Origin: Methylobacterium tardum
Lineage (GTDB): Bacteria > Pseudomonadota > Alphaproteobacteria > Rhizobiales > Beijerinckiaceae
DNA: 64,000 nucleotides
Assembly (NCBI RefSeq): GCF_023546765.1
Contig: NZ_CP097484.1
Coordinates: 4,186,001-4,250,000, forward strand
Reading direction: 5' to 3'
Shown: piece by piece, positions 18,511-28,745 of the stretch
Layout of the letters: every line of letters begins with the position of its first letter
How positions within the stretch are numbered: the first letter of the stretch is position 1
Translations under genes and position numbers: made by a program
The notes under the pieces: model-generated
Databases searched by the model: none
Seen by the model: the letters and a program-made list of their open reading frames with translations, nothing else
What the model was told of the DNA's origin: nothing

Positions 18511-19832
18511 TCACGGGCAGGAGCGGGCATCTTCAGCGCGTCGGGGGCAGCGGCCGCCGACGCGGGCGGTCAGGCGCCGCGACCGCTGCATCCGAAAAGC
18601 CCAGGCGTCGAACCGCTTCTGCCAGGGTCGCTCCACGAAGTGATACGTTCCGGTCGCGACGCCGATGACGGCGGCGATGTAACAGAGCGCGACGAGATCA
18701 CCCATCCAGAGTGGCCCGACGGCCAGCACGTCGACGGGACGACCCGCGACGTCCATGCCGATACGCAACTTTCGATGCAGGATTTGTTCAAGGACCCGCG
18801 ATCCACCGTTGATGCCGGTGATGATCACGAAATGAACCAGGTAGATCGAGTAGGAAATCTTCCCGAGGTATTGGAAGCCCCCGTGCAGAGCACGCGCGAG
18901 ACCTCGCCCTCCTCGAAGGCGAAGACGATGATGATGCCGGCAAACAGCAAGGGAAGAACGATGACCAGTTCGTGCAGCCACGCAAACTCGAAGGCCAGAC
19001 CGATCAGGAGGAGCGCGACGATCTCGAGATAGGCCCAGGGCAGGCGGACACGGCTCCGAATGTAACGGAACGCGCCATACGCGGCGACGCCGAGGAAGAA
19101 ATTGCAGACGCAGATCGGAAAGGCGGCCCGCAGCCACGCGGCGCCCTGCACCTGCAGGAGGAAGGCCGCGAGCGCACCGGCCATCAGCGCGATGGCGAGA
19201 GCCACAAGGCTCAGGCGGCCGTAGACCCGGAAGCAGATCCAGCCGAACAGCAGATACGTGAAGAACTCGGCGCTGATGCTCCAGCTCGGCACATTCCAGG
19301 TCGGCATCGGGAAGGTGCCCAGACCGTGGAGCAGGAACGTGTTCAGGATCAGCGCGTGCAATCCGGTTTCGCCGACGAAGGCGCCTGCACCGGCGCGCAG
19401 ATCGGCGAAGCGCAGCGCCGACCATTTGACGACCTCGTAGGCGACGAGGAGGCCCAGCGTGAACGCGTGGAGGGGCCAGAGGCGACCGACGCGCCGGACG
19501 ATGAACGCCGCCAGCGAGATCCGGTCACGGAACGAGCTTGCATAGGCGTGCGCGAGCACGAAGCCGCTGAGCACGAAGAAGAACTCGACGAAATATCCCC
19601 CGTTTTGAACAAGGGAGACGTCGTAGAACGTGCCGAGGACGCTCAGGTGATACAGGCAGACCACGAGGGCGGCCGTGCCTCTCCAGCCATCCAGGGCCGC
19701 GAAACGCAGGTCGGCACCCGCGTCGACACGTTGATCCGGACGAGGCGCGGTGAGACCGTCCTGCCCGCCGGGCTGTCGTGTGGCGGCCTCTCGCTGGCCG
19801 GCGCCCGGGCCGTCAGACCATGTTTGCGTCAC
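18511..19832 (-). pseudogene. Acyltransferase family 3 protein, split by one frameshift
   Basis: Membrane O-acyltransferase (Acyl_transf_3, OafA-like) with about ten hydrophobic segments. The main frame starts at GTG 19832, overlapping the previous stop as GTGA, and reads FAALDGWRGTAALVVCLYHL, FFFVLSGFVLAHAY, then FAFEEGEVSRVL. The final part, YLGKISYSIYLVHFVII and HFVERPWQKRF, is in another frame ending at 18511. Adding one base to the C5 run at 18878-18882 joins them as CTGGFQYLGKISYS. The restored protein is about 440 residues. Likely decorates a glycan with acetyl or another acyl group; substrate unknown. The in-frame extension to 20111 is antisense to nothing useful and is rejected. Confidence 0.8.
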
Positions 19833-21184
19833 GCGCCGGGCCTCCCGTCGCCGAGCGCGGCTGGGCGTGCGCGTCCGCTCTCGCCCAGCCGCATGAGGCC
19901 GCCATAGGCGCCGATGAGCAGCACGATCACGAAGTGTCGAACGAGTCCCTGCGTCAGCACCATCGGGATGAGGAGCACGCCGCACAGAGCGAGGAACGAG
20001 AGCGCGCCGGGGCGGCGCAGCTCGGTCCGGCCGGCGGCGAACATGCCGACGAGCCCCAGGGCGACCAACACCGCGTAGGCCGCACGATCGACGCCGGCGG
20101 AGACCAAGCACCCGTAGCGGCCGTCATCCAGGCAGGCGTCGCCGGACAGCAGACCGACGACGCGCTCGCCCAGGCGCTGGAGGGCACCCGCCGGGTCCGC
20201 CCGGATTTCGTCGAGGGCGATCGCCTTGAAGATCCGGCGCTTGTTCTCGTCGTGCAGCCACTGCTCGTAGCGGTTGTCGGGCACCACGCGCGGCTTGGGA
20301 TAGGCGACCCGGTCCCCGGCGGCGTACCGGCGCTCCATCTCGGCGAAGAGCAGGTCGTCGGCGACCCCGCGGGGATGGCTGTTCAGGTACGGATTGTTGT
20401 TGCGGGCGAGGTTTTCCTCGGCGGTCGTGGCGAACAACACCAAGCCGGTGTGCAGGCTGTTCTGGACCACGAAATAGGGCCCCGCGACGGCCAGGAAGGC
20501 GGCGACGAACATCCAGCGCCGGCGGAGATCGAGGAATGCGAGCACCGACAGGTACGCGGCACAGAGCGCGAAGACGGCGTGTGTGAGGCAGGTCAGACCG
20601 GTGATCGCACCGAGTGCCGCGTAGCGCAGCGGCGGCGCCGGATCGGGCCTGGCGGAATGGAACAGGTGCCCGCGCACGAGGGTGTGACACGCGAGGCCGA
20701 CTAGAAGGATCGCCAGGTTCTCCGGCCGGATCTGGAAATAGGTCGTGGTCCCCACCAGGAAGCAGGCCGGCACGACGAGCGAGAGCAGCCGCAACCGCAG
20801 GTCGTCGATGCTCCGCGTGAAGAATGCGAAGCCCGAGAACACCAAGGCGACGTTGACCAGCCGCAGCCCGGGCACGCCGAGGCCGGTCGCGGCTTCGAGG
20901 GCGCCCATCAGGGCCGGGTAGAGCGGCGGCCAGATGCCGCCGCCATAGGCGGAGGCGATCAGGTCGGAGCCCAATTCGCCCCGCCAGATCCGGGCGAAGA
21001 TCATCGTCCGGCGCAGATGCTCGGTCTCGTCCGAGTAGGTCACCCCGCTCGACAGGATCCCGTCCCGTGCGAGGAGCGCGAGGACGGCCGAGAAGATCAG
21101 ACCGAGCAGGACGAGGTCGGCCTCGCGCCATCCACGCCCGGCGCGGGCCATTCCGGAAGCCGGAAGCGTCGGCGAGGCGCCCAT
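19829..21184 (-). CDS. Polytopic membrane glycosyltransferase (GT-C-like)
   Basis: 451 residues with about ten hydrophobic segments. After the first helix comes YSDETEHLRRTM, an acidic periplasmic loop like the catalytic D/E loop of GT-C enzymes such as ArnT/PMT that use polyprenyl-phosphate sugars. GGGIWPPLYPALMG follows, where many GT-C proteins have an aromatic-Pro motif. A C-terminal soluble stretch precedes the last helices. Start ATG 21184 shares one base with the SDR stop (TGATG), and its own stop overlaps the acyltransferase. Position after UbiA, DprE1 and DprE2-like genes suggests it transfers a polyprenyl-phosphoryl pentose; that assignment is inference. Confidence 0.65.
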   Translation of the reverse strand: MGASPTLPASGMARAGRGWREADLVLLGLIFSAVLALLARDGILSSGVTYSDETEHLRRTMIFARIWRGELGSDLIASAYGGGIWPPLYPALMGALEAATGLGVPGLRLVNVALVFSGFAFFTRSIDDLRLRLLSLVVPACFLVGTTTYFQIRPENLAILLVGLACHTLVRGHLFHSARPDPAPPLRYAALGAITGLTCLTHAVFALCAAYLSVLAFLDLRRRWMFVAAFLAVAGPYFVVQNSLHTGLVLFATTAEENLARNNNPYLNSHPRGVADDLLFAEMERRYAAGDRVAYPKPRVVPDNRYEQWLHDENKRRIFKAIALDEIRADPAGALQRLGERVVGLLSGDACLDDGRYGCLVSAGVDRAAYAVLVALGLVGMFAAGRTELRRPGALSFLALCGVLLIPMVLTQGLVRHFVIVLLIGAYGGLMRLGESGRARPAALGDGRPGA

Positions 21185-21927
21185 CAGAACTTCAGCCGCA
21201 TGAAGAGGGGTTCGGGCAGCAGGCGGATCGGCAGCATGATCCAGCGCCAGCGGCCGAGGGTGTAGATCACCGAGCGGCGACCGAGATGGGCGCGGACGAT
21301 CTCCTGGGCGACCTGCGTGGGCGAGGCCGTGAGCACCGCCGGCAGCTTCATGCCGCTCGTCATCCGGGTATCGGCGAAGCCCGGCTTCACCGTCAGCACG
21401 TGGATGCCGCGCGCCCGCAGCCGGGCGCGCAGGCCCGACAGGAACGCGCTGAACCCGGCCTTGGCCGAACCGTACAGGTAGTTGGAGGCGCGCCCGCGAT
21501 CCCCGGCAACGGAGCTGACGCCGATGATCGTGCCGGATCCCCGCCCCAGCATCCGGTTGGCCAGGGCCGAGAGGATGAGCGCCGGGGCCACGTAATTCGT
21601 CGTCATCACGGCCTCGGCGAGCGCCGCGTCGCTCTCCGAGCGCTCCTGCTCGCCGAGCAGCCCCGCCACCGAGATCACGGTCCCGGGCACGACAGGCAGC
21701 GCGTCGAGGAACCGCGCGCGGCTGTCCGCGTCCAGGAGATCGAGCGCGATGGATCGCGCGCTCACACCGTAGCGGTTCTGAAGATCGAGGAGATTGGCGT
21801 CGAGCCGGTCGGGCTGGCGCGCCGCCAGGATCAGGGCCGCGCCGCGCTTGGCGTATTCGTGCGCCAGGGCGAGACCGATATCGGATGTCGCGCCGACGAT
21901 CAGGACCGGGGACAGGTCCGCGCTCAT
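21184..21927 (-). CDS. SDR-family oxidoreductase, DprE2-like
   Basis: 247-residue classical SDR. The cofactor motif is IVGATSDIGLALAHEYAKRG (residues 9-28), the catalytic Ser lies in IIGVSSVAGDRG and the YxxxK pair in YLYGSAKAGF. The C-terminal end LPEPLFMRLKF follows a hydrophobic segment, as in mycobacterial DprE2 homologues that finish epimerisation of decaprenylphosphoryl-ribose to arabinose by reducing the 2-keto intermediate. The ORF is open far upstream, but ATG 21927 (MSADLSPVLIVG) is the sensible start. Next to a DprE1-like oxidase and a UbiA-family enzyme, the pathway assignment is fairly strong. Confidence 0.82.
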   Translation of the reverse strand: MSADLSPVLIVGATSDIGLALAHEYAKRGAALILAARQPDRLDANLLDLQNRYGVSARSIALDLLDADSRARFLDALPVVPGTVISVAGLLGEQERSESDAALAEAVMTTNYVAPALILSALANRMLGRGSGTIIGVSSVAGDRGRASNYLYGSAKAGFSAFLSGLRARLRARGIHVLTVKPGFADTRMTSGMKLPAVLTASPTQVAQEIVRAHLGRRSVIYTLGRWRWIMLPIRLLPEPLFMRLKF

Positions 21928-21994
21928 GCCGATGCTCCCGGATGCTGGCGTTGAGGCCCGGTATCGGGCGGAGCGCGGTCGGCGATCATCGGTG

Positions 21995-23318
21995 TCATAG
22001 CCCGAGCCTCTCTGACTGAACGGATCGAAACCGCCGCCGCGGATCGTAGCGGTCGCGCGTGCGGGAGAATTCATCGAGGCGCGGGTAGCCGTCGCGCAGG
22101 AGCCCGGCCCCACCGCGGGCGTCCTTGGCCAGGTAGAGGCGCCCGCCATGGGCCGCCACGACCTCGTCCGAGTTCGGTGAGCAGGCTGAAGTTGCCGGCC
22201 GTCGCCTGGAAATCCAGCGCCAGGGTATAGCCGCGGAACGGAAACGAGAGCGGCCCGCGCGCCGCCTCCCCGCACAGCTTCAGCACCGCCAGGAACGAGC
22301 CGGTGCCGCGGGCGGCGATCATCGTGAGCAGTTCGCGCAGGGCCTCGGCGCAGGAGGCCAGAGGCAGCACGCATTGGTGCTGCACGAAGCCCTGCCGCCC
22401 GTAGATCCGGTTCCAGTGCAGGAGCGCGTCGAGCGGATAGAAGAACGTCTGGTACGAGACCAGAGCGCGGCCCGTCTTCGCGCGCCGGTAGTAGACCGCG
22501 TTGAGCGCGCCCATGCTGTAGCGGTTCAGGGCGAAGCTCGGCGGCGAGGCCGGTACCGTCCGGCTCCGGATGGGCGCCGTGCCGTAGGCGCGGCCGCCGC
22601 GGTCCGGCAGCAGGTCGCCCAGGGTGGCGTGCTCGCCCCGGTAGACGACGCCGCGGCCGAGGGCGGGCCCGCGGGCGAGGCAGTCGATCCAGGCGACCGA
22701 GTAGGTCGACTCGGAGGCGTCTTCCAGCGCGTGCAGCGTCTCCGACAGGTTTTGCGTCCGTGTCGTGTCCTGCACGACGAGGTCGGTCTCCACCGGCCGG
22801 AGCCGGAAGGTGGCGCGCAGGATCACGCCGGTGAGGCCCATGCCCCCTTGCGTCGCGGCGAAGAGATCCGGGTTCTCGTTGTCGCTGCAGCGCACCACCG
22901 AGCCGTCGGCCAGGGCGAGGTCGATAGAGATCACGTGACGGCCAAAAGTCCCGTCGAGGTGATGATTCTTGCCGTGAACGTCGCTGGCGATGGCGCCCCC
23001 CACGGTGACGAAGCGCGTGCCGGGCGTGACCCAGGGGAACCAGCCTCGGGGCAGGAACACCTCGATCAGCTCGTCCAGCGTCGTGCCGGCCTCGCAGGTG
23101 ACCACGCCGGAACTCGGATCGAAGGAGGCGATGCGGTTCAGCCGCGTGACCACCACGGTGGCGGCGCGGTTGAGCGCGGCGTCGCCGTAGGACCGGCCCG
23201 CGCCGCGGGCGATCAGGGTCGAGCGCGCGCCGATCGTGTCCATCACCTGTTCGGTATCCCGAGGACGCAGGACGGCGCAGTCCACGCGCGGGTAGTTGCC
23301 CCAGCCGGACAGCATCAT
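21995..23318 (-). pseudogene. FAD-linked oxidase, DprE1-like, C-terminus frameshifted
   Basis: Would oxidise C2 of a polyprenylphosphoryl-ribose. FAD-binding domain (FAD_binding_4) motifs are IARGAGRSYGDAALN and WVTPGTRFVTVGGAIASDVH, with GTFGRHV after it, closely matching mycobacterial DprE1 and ALO-family oxidases. The frame as given ends at 22071 with a basic nonsense tail after LLTEL. Removing one base from the CC at 22168-22169 continues as ELDEVVAAHGGRLYLAKDAR, then GYPRLDEFSRTRDRYDP and SERLGL, ending at TGA 21995, which is the expected family C-terminus. Restored length about 440 residues. The gene lies between the SDR and UbiA genes in the same operon. Confidence 0.83.
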
Positions 23319-23372
23319 CGCAAGGGTCCCTGACCTGCTTCGGGCTCGGTCGTCGCACGGATCCGCATGGGC

Positions 23373-24956
23373 TCAGATGCTCGCCGCGATGATCACCGCG
23401 CAGGCGACGCCCGTCACCAAGCTGACCCTGTCCTTCAGGGCGAACACGATCGGGTCGTCGTCCATCTCGCCCCGGCGCGTCTTCAGGATCATCCGACTCA
23501 CCCAGAACAGGAGCGCGAGGCAGATCAGCCACATGCGCTCGGGGTGGCGGTACAGCGCCGAGACGGCGTCGCTGTTGAGGTAGAGGGCCATGACCAGGGC
23601 GGTGAGGTAACCGCTCGCCGCGGCCATCGATTCGAGGGAGGGCAGATCGTCCAGCTTGTAGCCGCGGCCCGCCGGGTCGCCCTTGCCGGCCTGCACGCGA
23701 TCGACCAGCTCCGCGCAGCGCTTCACGAGGGCGAGGCACAGGAACAGGAAGATCGACAGCGCCTGGAGCCAATGCGACAGCGTCAGACCGACGGCGGCGG
23801 CACCGCCAACGAGGCGACAGGCGTAGAGGACCGCCAGGGCGACGACATCCGCCACCATCTTCCGCTTGAGGTAGAGGGAGTAGACCGTCGTCAGCATGAA
23901 GTAGCCGCCGAGGACCAGCAGGAATTCCGGCGGCAGCGCCGCCGCCAGCAGGACGGAGGCCGTCAGGAGCGCCGGGATCATGGCGGCCCCGTGGACGAGG
24001 GGGACGCGCCCGGAGGCGAACGGGCGACGGCATTTCCGGGGATGCGCCCGATCCGACCGCAGATCGAGGAGATCGTTCAGGACATAGACGGCGGAGGCGC
24101 AGAAGCTGAAGCTCCAGAACGCCAGCACGCAGAGCATCAGCGTGGGCCATCCGGCATGGGCGGCCAGCGCGGGGGCGAAGACGAGGATGTTCTTGAGCCA
24201 CTGGTGCGGGCGCAGGGCGCGCAGGTAATCGCGCCACGGCGTCGTGCCCGCGTCGAGGGACACGGCGTCCGGGCTGAGCATCTTCAGCTTGCGGAAGAGC
24301 CGGTCGGTCCCCCCGGCCATCAGAGCCTTCCGACAGCGGCTCCAGACGTGGAGATCGACGCTCGAGCCTCCGATGTAGTCGAAGCGCCGCTCACCGAAGC
24401 GGCGGCACAGGGCATCGGCCTTGGCGCGCCCCGAAAGGTTCACGCCTCCCGAGGAACCGAGCACGCCGTCGAACAGCCCGACCCGGGCGCTCATCGCCTC
24501 GGCGAGGCGGATGTCCGAGGCGGAGGCGAGATAGATCTGTCGGCCCGCGGCCTTCTCCGCGCGGATCCGCGCGACCACGGCCTCGTTCAGGGGAATGCCC
24601 CCGATGTCGAGCCGCAACTCGTCGACGAGGCGTGCCTTAAGGGCACCCTTGCCGCTGCGCAGGCTCAGGAGCGCGGAGGCCGCCCGCAGCGGCCTGCTCG
24701 CCGCAAGGGCGAGGAAGGATTCGGCGAGCAGATCCGAGTGGATCAGCGTCCCGTCGAGATCGACTACGAGAGGGATCTCGGTCGGGGCGACGCCGGAAAA
24801 GGCCGCGCTGTCGGCGGCCGCGGCGGGCCCGCGCGGGAGCTCGATGATGGCATCGACGTCGTCGAGCAGTGAGGGCAAACTACTCACGTTGCCGGATCTC
24901 CACGCTACGATGCTGACAAGAAGAGGGAAAACAGCCTCTCGACTGCTTTGAACCAT
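23373..24956 (-). CDS. HAD phosphatase-UbiA prenyltransferase fusion (DPPR synthase-like)
   Basis: 527-residue two-domain protein. Residues about 60-230 are a HAD hydrolase: VVDLDGTLIHSD carries the DxDGT nucleophile motif and IYLASASD the second motif. Residues about 250-527 are a UbiA-type membrane enzyme with LRPHQWLKNILVF, the Mg-binding NDLLDLRSDRAHP motif and about nine helices. Mycobacterial UbiA (Rv3806c) puts phosphoribose on decaprenyl phosphate; a phosphatase domain would remove the 5'-phosphate, two steps in one polypeptide. Start may be 24956 or GTG 24887, which has GGAG 10 nt upstream. First gene of the minus-strand arabinose-type operon. Confidence 0.87.
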   Translation of the reverse strand: MVQSSREAVFPLLVSIVAWRSGNVSSLPSLLDDVDAIIELPRGPAAAADSAAFSGVAPTEIPLVVDLDGTLIHSDLLAESFLALAASRPLRAASALLSLRSGKGALKARLVDELRLDIGGIPLNEAVVARIRAEKAAGRQIYLASASDIRLAEAMSARVGLFDGVLGSSGGVNLSGRAKADALCRRFGERRFDYIGGSSVDLHVWSRCRKALMAGGTDRLFRKLKMLSPDAVSLDAGTTPWRDYLRALRPHQWLKNILVFAPALAAHAGWPTLMLCVLAFWSFSFCASAVYVLNDLLDLRSDRAHPRKCRRPFASGRVPLVHGAAMIPALLTASVLLAAALPPEFLLVLGGYFMLTTVYSLYLKRKMVADVVALAVLYACRLVGGAAAVGLTLSHWLQALSIFLFLCLALVKRCAELVDRVQAGKGDPAGRGYKLDDLPSLESMAAASGYLTALVMALYLNSDAVSALYRHPERMWLICLALLFWVSRMILKTRRGEMDDDPIVFALKDRVSLVTGVACAVIIAASI

Positions 24957-24998
24957 CTCTATTCCGTCACTGAATAGCTGGGCCTCGGCGTCGCCATA

Positions 24999-25010
24999 TG
25001 ACTTTTGTCA
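24999..25010. promoter_or_regulatory. Inverted repeat TGAC-N4-GTCA, candidate operator
   Basis: Perfect TGAC/GTCA half-sites around TTTT in the divergent region between the HAD-UbiA gene and the Wzc gene. It resembles the repeat at 6112-6125 in the other divergent EPS promoter region. Short enough to arise by chance. Confidence 0.3.
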
Positions 25011-25126
25011 ACACGCTGCCGCACTGCACAGCCTAACTTGGAATTGTGCACTTCCGAGCCGCGGAATGTTCGCGCCCCGCTGCTTAAAGCGGTGTTCCAC
25101 GAGCAAGCGCGCCCAGAGAATCCCTG

Positions 25127-27514
25127 ATGGCCATGCACGTAGAGCCGGTTGAATTTTCAGGCCGGCAGTTCAACCTGCTTGAACTGTCCCGTATTCTTCG
25201 GCGGCACTGGCGAGTTCTCGCGCTGGCCATCATCCTCTGCACGGGCGCCGGTGTCGCCTACGCCTTGCTTGCCGCGCCGGTCTACCAATCCACCGCGCGG
25301 ATGCTCATCGACACGCGGCGGGCGCAGCTGTTCTCGCCGCAGCAATCGGTCGTCTCAAGCGACACTTTCGACGCCGCCTCGGTGGAGAGCCAAGTCGAAG
25401 TGATCCGCTCCGAGAACTTGGCGCGATCGGTGATCCGCGACCTCAAGCTCCTCGACGATCCCGACTTCATGCCGAAATCCTCGGGTCTCGGCAGCATGAT
25501 CATGGCGCGGATCGCGCGCCTGCTCGGCAACGAGTCGCATCCCACCGCGGAGGATCGCGTCCGCGAAGCCCTGAGCCGCTTCGGGAACAACCTGAAGATC
25601 AACCGCCTCGGCATCACCTACGTCATCGAGATCAGCTTCTCCGCGCGGACGCCGCAGCTTGCGGCGCGCATCGCCAACGGCGTGGCGGCCGGGTACATCG
25701 CGGGCGAGCTCGACGCCAAGCGCGAGACGACGCGGCGAGCCACCGTCTGGCTCCAGGATCGAGATCTCGGAACTGCGCGAGCAGACCTTCGCGGCGGACC
25801 GGGCGGTCCAGTCGTTCAAGGCGGACAACAATCTCGTCACGATCGGGCGCAGCCTGATCAGCGATCAGCAGCTCGCCGAACTCAGCACGCAGCTCACCAC
25901 CGCGCGCGGTCTGACCGCCGAGACGCATGTGCGGCTCGAATGGGCGCAACGGGCGCTCAAGGACGGGATGCCCGACGCCACGACGATCGACAGCCTGAAG
26001 AGCGATGTCCTCGGCCGCCTGCGCCAGCAGATCGTCGACCTGACGGCGCGCGAGCAGGATTGGTCCCGGCGCTTCGGCCGCGACAATTCCGCGTCTGAGA
26101 GCCTGCGCACGTCGCTCAAGCAGGCCCAGCGCGCCTTCGAGGACGAGCTCCGGCGGCTCGCCGAGGTCTATCGCGGCGAGTTCGAGGTGGCGAAGGCGCG
26201 CGAGGAGGCGATCCAGACCAATCTGGGCCACATGCTCAAGGTGTCGGCCGACACGGACCTCAAGGCGGTCGGGTTGCGGGAGCTGGAGAGCTCGGCCCAG
26301 AGCTACAAGGGCCTTTACGACAGCATGCTGACGAAGTTCATGGAGGCCAGCCAGCAGGCGCTGCTGCCGACCACGGACGCCCGGATCATCACGGCCGCCT
26401 TTCCCCCTCCGGCAAATCCGAGCCGCGGACCATGATCGTCCTGGCCGTGTCGGGCGTGCTGGGTCTGATGGCGGGTCTCGGGGTCGCCTTCCTGCGGGAG
26501 GCCACGGACCGGGTGGTCCGCCGTCCGGATCAGATCGAGGCCGCCACCGGGGCCGAGTGCCTCGGCCTGCTGACCGAAATCCCGGCCGGGAAGGCCCTGC
26601 CCCTGCCGGCGGTCACCTGCACGGGCGAGCGCCAGATCCGCTGCACCACGCTGATCGAGCGCTACTCGGTGATCGAGCCGACCTCGCTGTTCACCGAGAC
26701 GCTGCGCTCGATCCGGGTCGCGATCGACGTGGAATCCGGCGACCAGGCACAGATCATCGGCATTACCTCCACGCTGCCCGGCGAGGGCAAGAGCACGATC
26801 GCGCTCAACCTCGCCCGGCTGATCGCCCATGGCGGACATCGCGTCCTGCTGATCGACGGCGATCTGCGCCGCCGTGCGCTCACCCTCGGCGTCAGCGAGG
26901 CCGGCGCCCCGGCCCTGGTCGAGGTGCTTCGCGGCGAGGTGCCCGTCTCGGACGTGCTCTGGCAGTGCCCCGACACGGGGATGCATTTCCTTCCGGTCGG
27001 CGCCTACGAGGGCGGCCGGCACATGGCCGAGCTGATCCCGGCCTCGGGCCTGGCGCAAGTGCTGTCCTGGACGCGCGAGGCGTTCGACTACGTCCTGATC
27101 GACCTGCCGCCGCTCGTGCCGGTGGTCGACGTGCGCGCGGCCAACCGGCTGATCGATCGGTTCGTGCTGGTCGCGGAATGGGGGCAGACGACACAGGACG
27201 TGATCCGCACCGAACTCGCCGCGAATCGCGTCATCCGCGACAAGCTCCTGGGTGTCGTCCTCAACCGCATCGACCCCCGCTTCCTCAAGCAGATCGACGC
27301 GAATCGCGGCAGCCGATACGGCACCTACCTGCAGCCTTCCCAGCCTGAGCTTGCGGCCCAGGCTGTCCCGACATGGCGCAACGCGATCCCGCGGATGCTC
27401 GCTTCGCTGCGCCGCGGCCGGTCGGCGCCGCGGCGTCGCGAGCAGCGCGGCGGTGCCGGACAGGCCCCGCCCGCGCAGGCCAGTTCCACCCGGCACGGCG
27501 GCGAGGCCTCATGA
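25127..27514 (+). pseudogene. Wzc-like polysaccharide co-polymerase/tyrosine kinase, two frame breaks
   Basis: Inner-membrane protein controlling EPS chain length. Three frames together give one normal protein of about 795 residues. The Wzz domain starts near residue 15 (LLELSRILRRHWRVLALAII, TM1). The coiled-coil middle (EISELREQTFAADRAVQSF) follows a one-base shift within 25751-25770. The second TM and the BY-kinase domain (MIVLAVSGVLGLMAGLG) follow a second shift, explained by one C missing from the C5 run at 26403-26407, which restores FPPSGKSEPRTMIV. Kinase motifs are Walker A LPGEGKST, Walker A' VLLIDGDLRR and Walker B YVLIDLPP. No clear Tyr cluster is seen at the C-terminus. Its stop overlaps the next start (ATGA). 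Confidence 0.83.
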
Positions 27515-28686
27515 CCCCGTCGCCCGTCTCACAGCGTCCGGCGGCCAGCCCGTACGGTGACCGGTCGTCCGATGCAGCGCGGCTCGACGCCTTCAAAGGT
27601 CTTTTCATCGCGCTCATCGTGGCCGGGCACAACCACACCTTCGAAGCCGTCGCCGGCGAGGCGCGGGGCGGCCTCTATCTGGTCCACGTGGCGATGTTCC
27701 TGCTGCTGCCGTTCCTCCGGCCGCGGAGCGAATGGAGCCGCCTCGGCTGGGCCGACGGCCTGGTCCGCTACGGCTGGCCGATGGTGGTCTTCTGCACCCT
27801 TTACGCGGGCCTGTTCGCCCTCTTCAGCGGCCGAAGCCCGGGCGAGGCCGTCCTCGACGTCCCCTACGCTGCCTTGGCGATGAGCGCGCCGGCTTTCGAG
27901 CGGGTCACCGGCCTGCAGATTCTCTGGTTCCTGCCGGCCCTGATCGGCCTGCGCTTCGCCCTGAAGCTTCTCGGTGCCGCGGCGATGCCGTCCCTGCGCC
28001 TGCTGCTTGTCCTGGCGTTCGCCGCGCACCTGTTTGTCGGACTGCTGCCCCAGGCCTGGCTCCAGGTCACGCCGCTCGGCTGGCCGATCGTCGCCTATAT
28101 GCTCTTTCCCGGTCTCGTTGCGCACGCGCTTCAGAGCGGCGGGTTCCGCATCCCCCTCCGGCAGGTCGGGCCGGCGCTGCTCGTCGCAATCCTCCTCGCC
28201 GTGCTCTACCGCCATGCGGGAGCCGTCTTCGGCGCGTCGCCCTCGGCGCCGCTGTTCTCGCTGGGCAAGCTGGAAGTCCCCTCGATCGCCGAACCGGTCC
28301 GGCTGCTCGCGGCGGATGCCGCGCAGCTGATCGTCCTGTTCTCGGGCCTGACCCTGTGCGGGCTCGCGGCGATGCAGATCATCTTCGCGGATCTCGGCCG
28401 GCACTCTCTCGAGATCTACCTGTTCCACCAGCCGATCTACATTGCGCTGCTCACCGCGAGCCGGAAGCTCGGCATTGCCGCCGGCGATATCGGCATGGGG
28501 CTGGTGCTGTTCGCGCTCACCCTGGCGCTCGCCTTCGCGATGGCCCGCCTCCTGGCCGGCTTCCCCCGGCTGCGGCGCCTGCTGTTTCCGCATGGCGCCC
28601 CGGACCTGCGGCGGCTGTCGGCGCCGCGGGTCGGCGCGGCCGTGCCGATCCGCGCCCGCGCGTCCGACACGCCGGCCGGTCGATGA
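27511..28686 (+). CDS. Acyltransferase family 3-like membrane protein
   Basis: 391 residues, about ten hydrophobic segments. It opens with RLDAFKGLFIALIVAGHNH, where R/D and H match the N-terminal motif of acyltransferase-3 proteins, and has SLEIYLFHQPIYIALL near the end, the usual xYLxHxP motif. Likely modifies the EPS with acyl groups at the membrane. ATG 27511 overlaps the Wzc stop (ATGA) and its own stop overlaps an in-frame ATG of the export gene. The reading frame is open to 27373, but the overlap decides the start. It is distinct from the acyltransferase at 18511-19832; substrate unknown. Confidence 0.82.
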   Translation: MTPSPVSQRPAASPYGDRSSDAARLDAFKGLFIALIVAGHNHTFEAVAGEARGGLYLVHVAMFLLLPFLRPRSEWSRLGWADGLVRYGWPMVVFCTLYAGLFALFSGRSPGEAVLDVPYAALAMSAPAFERVTGLQILWFLPALIGLRFALKLLGAAAMPSLRLLLVLAFAAHLFVGLLPQAWLQVTPLGWPIVAYMLFPGLVAHALQSGGFRIPLRQVGPALLVAILLAVLYRHAGAVFGASPSAPLFSLGKLEVPSIAEPVRLLAADAAQLIVLFSGLTLCGLAAMQIIFADLGRHSLEIYLFHQPIYIALLTASRKLGIAAGDIGMGLVLFALTLALAFAMARLLAGFPRLRRLLFPHGAPDLRRLSAPRVGAAVPIRARASDTPAGR

Positions 28687-28745
28687 GAGCGACGATGCCC
28701 GGAATCATCGCGGCGGACGCCGCACTCCAGACGAGGACAGCAAGC

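Noticed and set aside
21184-24237. A single 1017-residue protein on the minus strand
   Set aside because: Only the last 247 residues (the SDR) are protein-like; the rest is a shadow of the oxidase and UbiA genes, which are clear in other frames.
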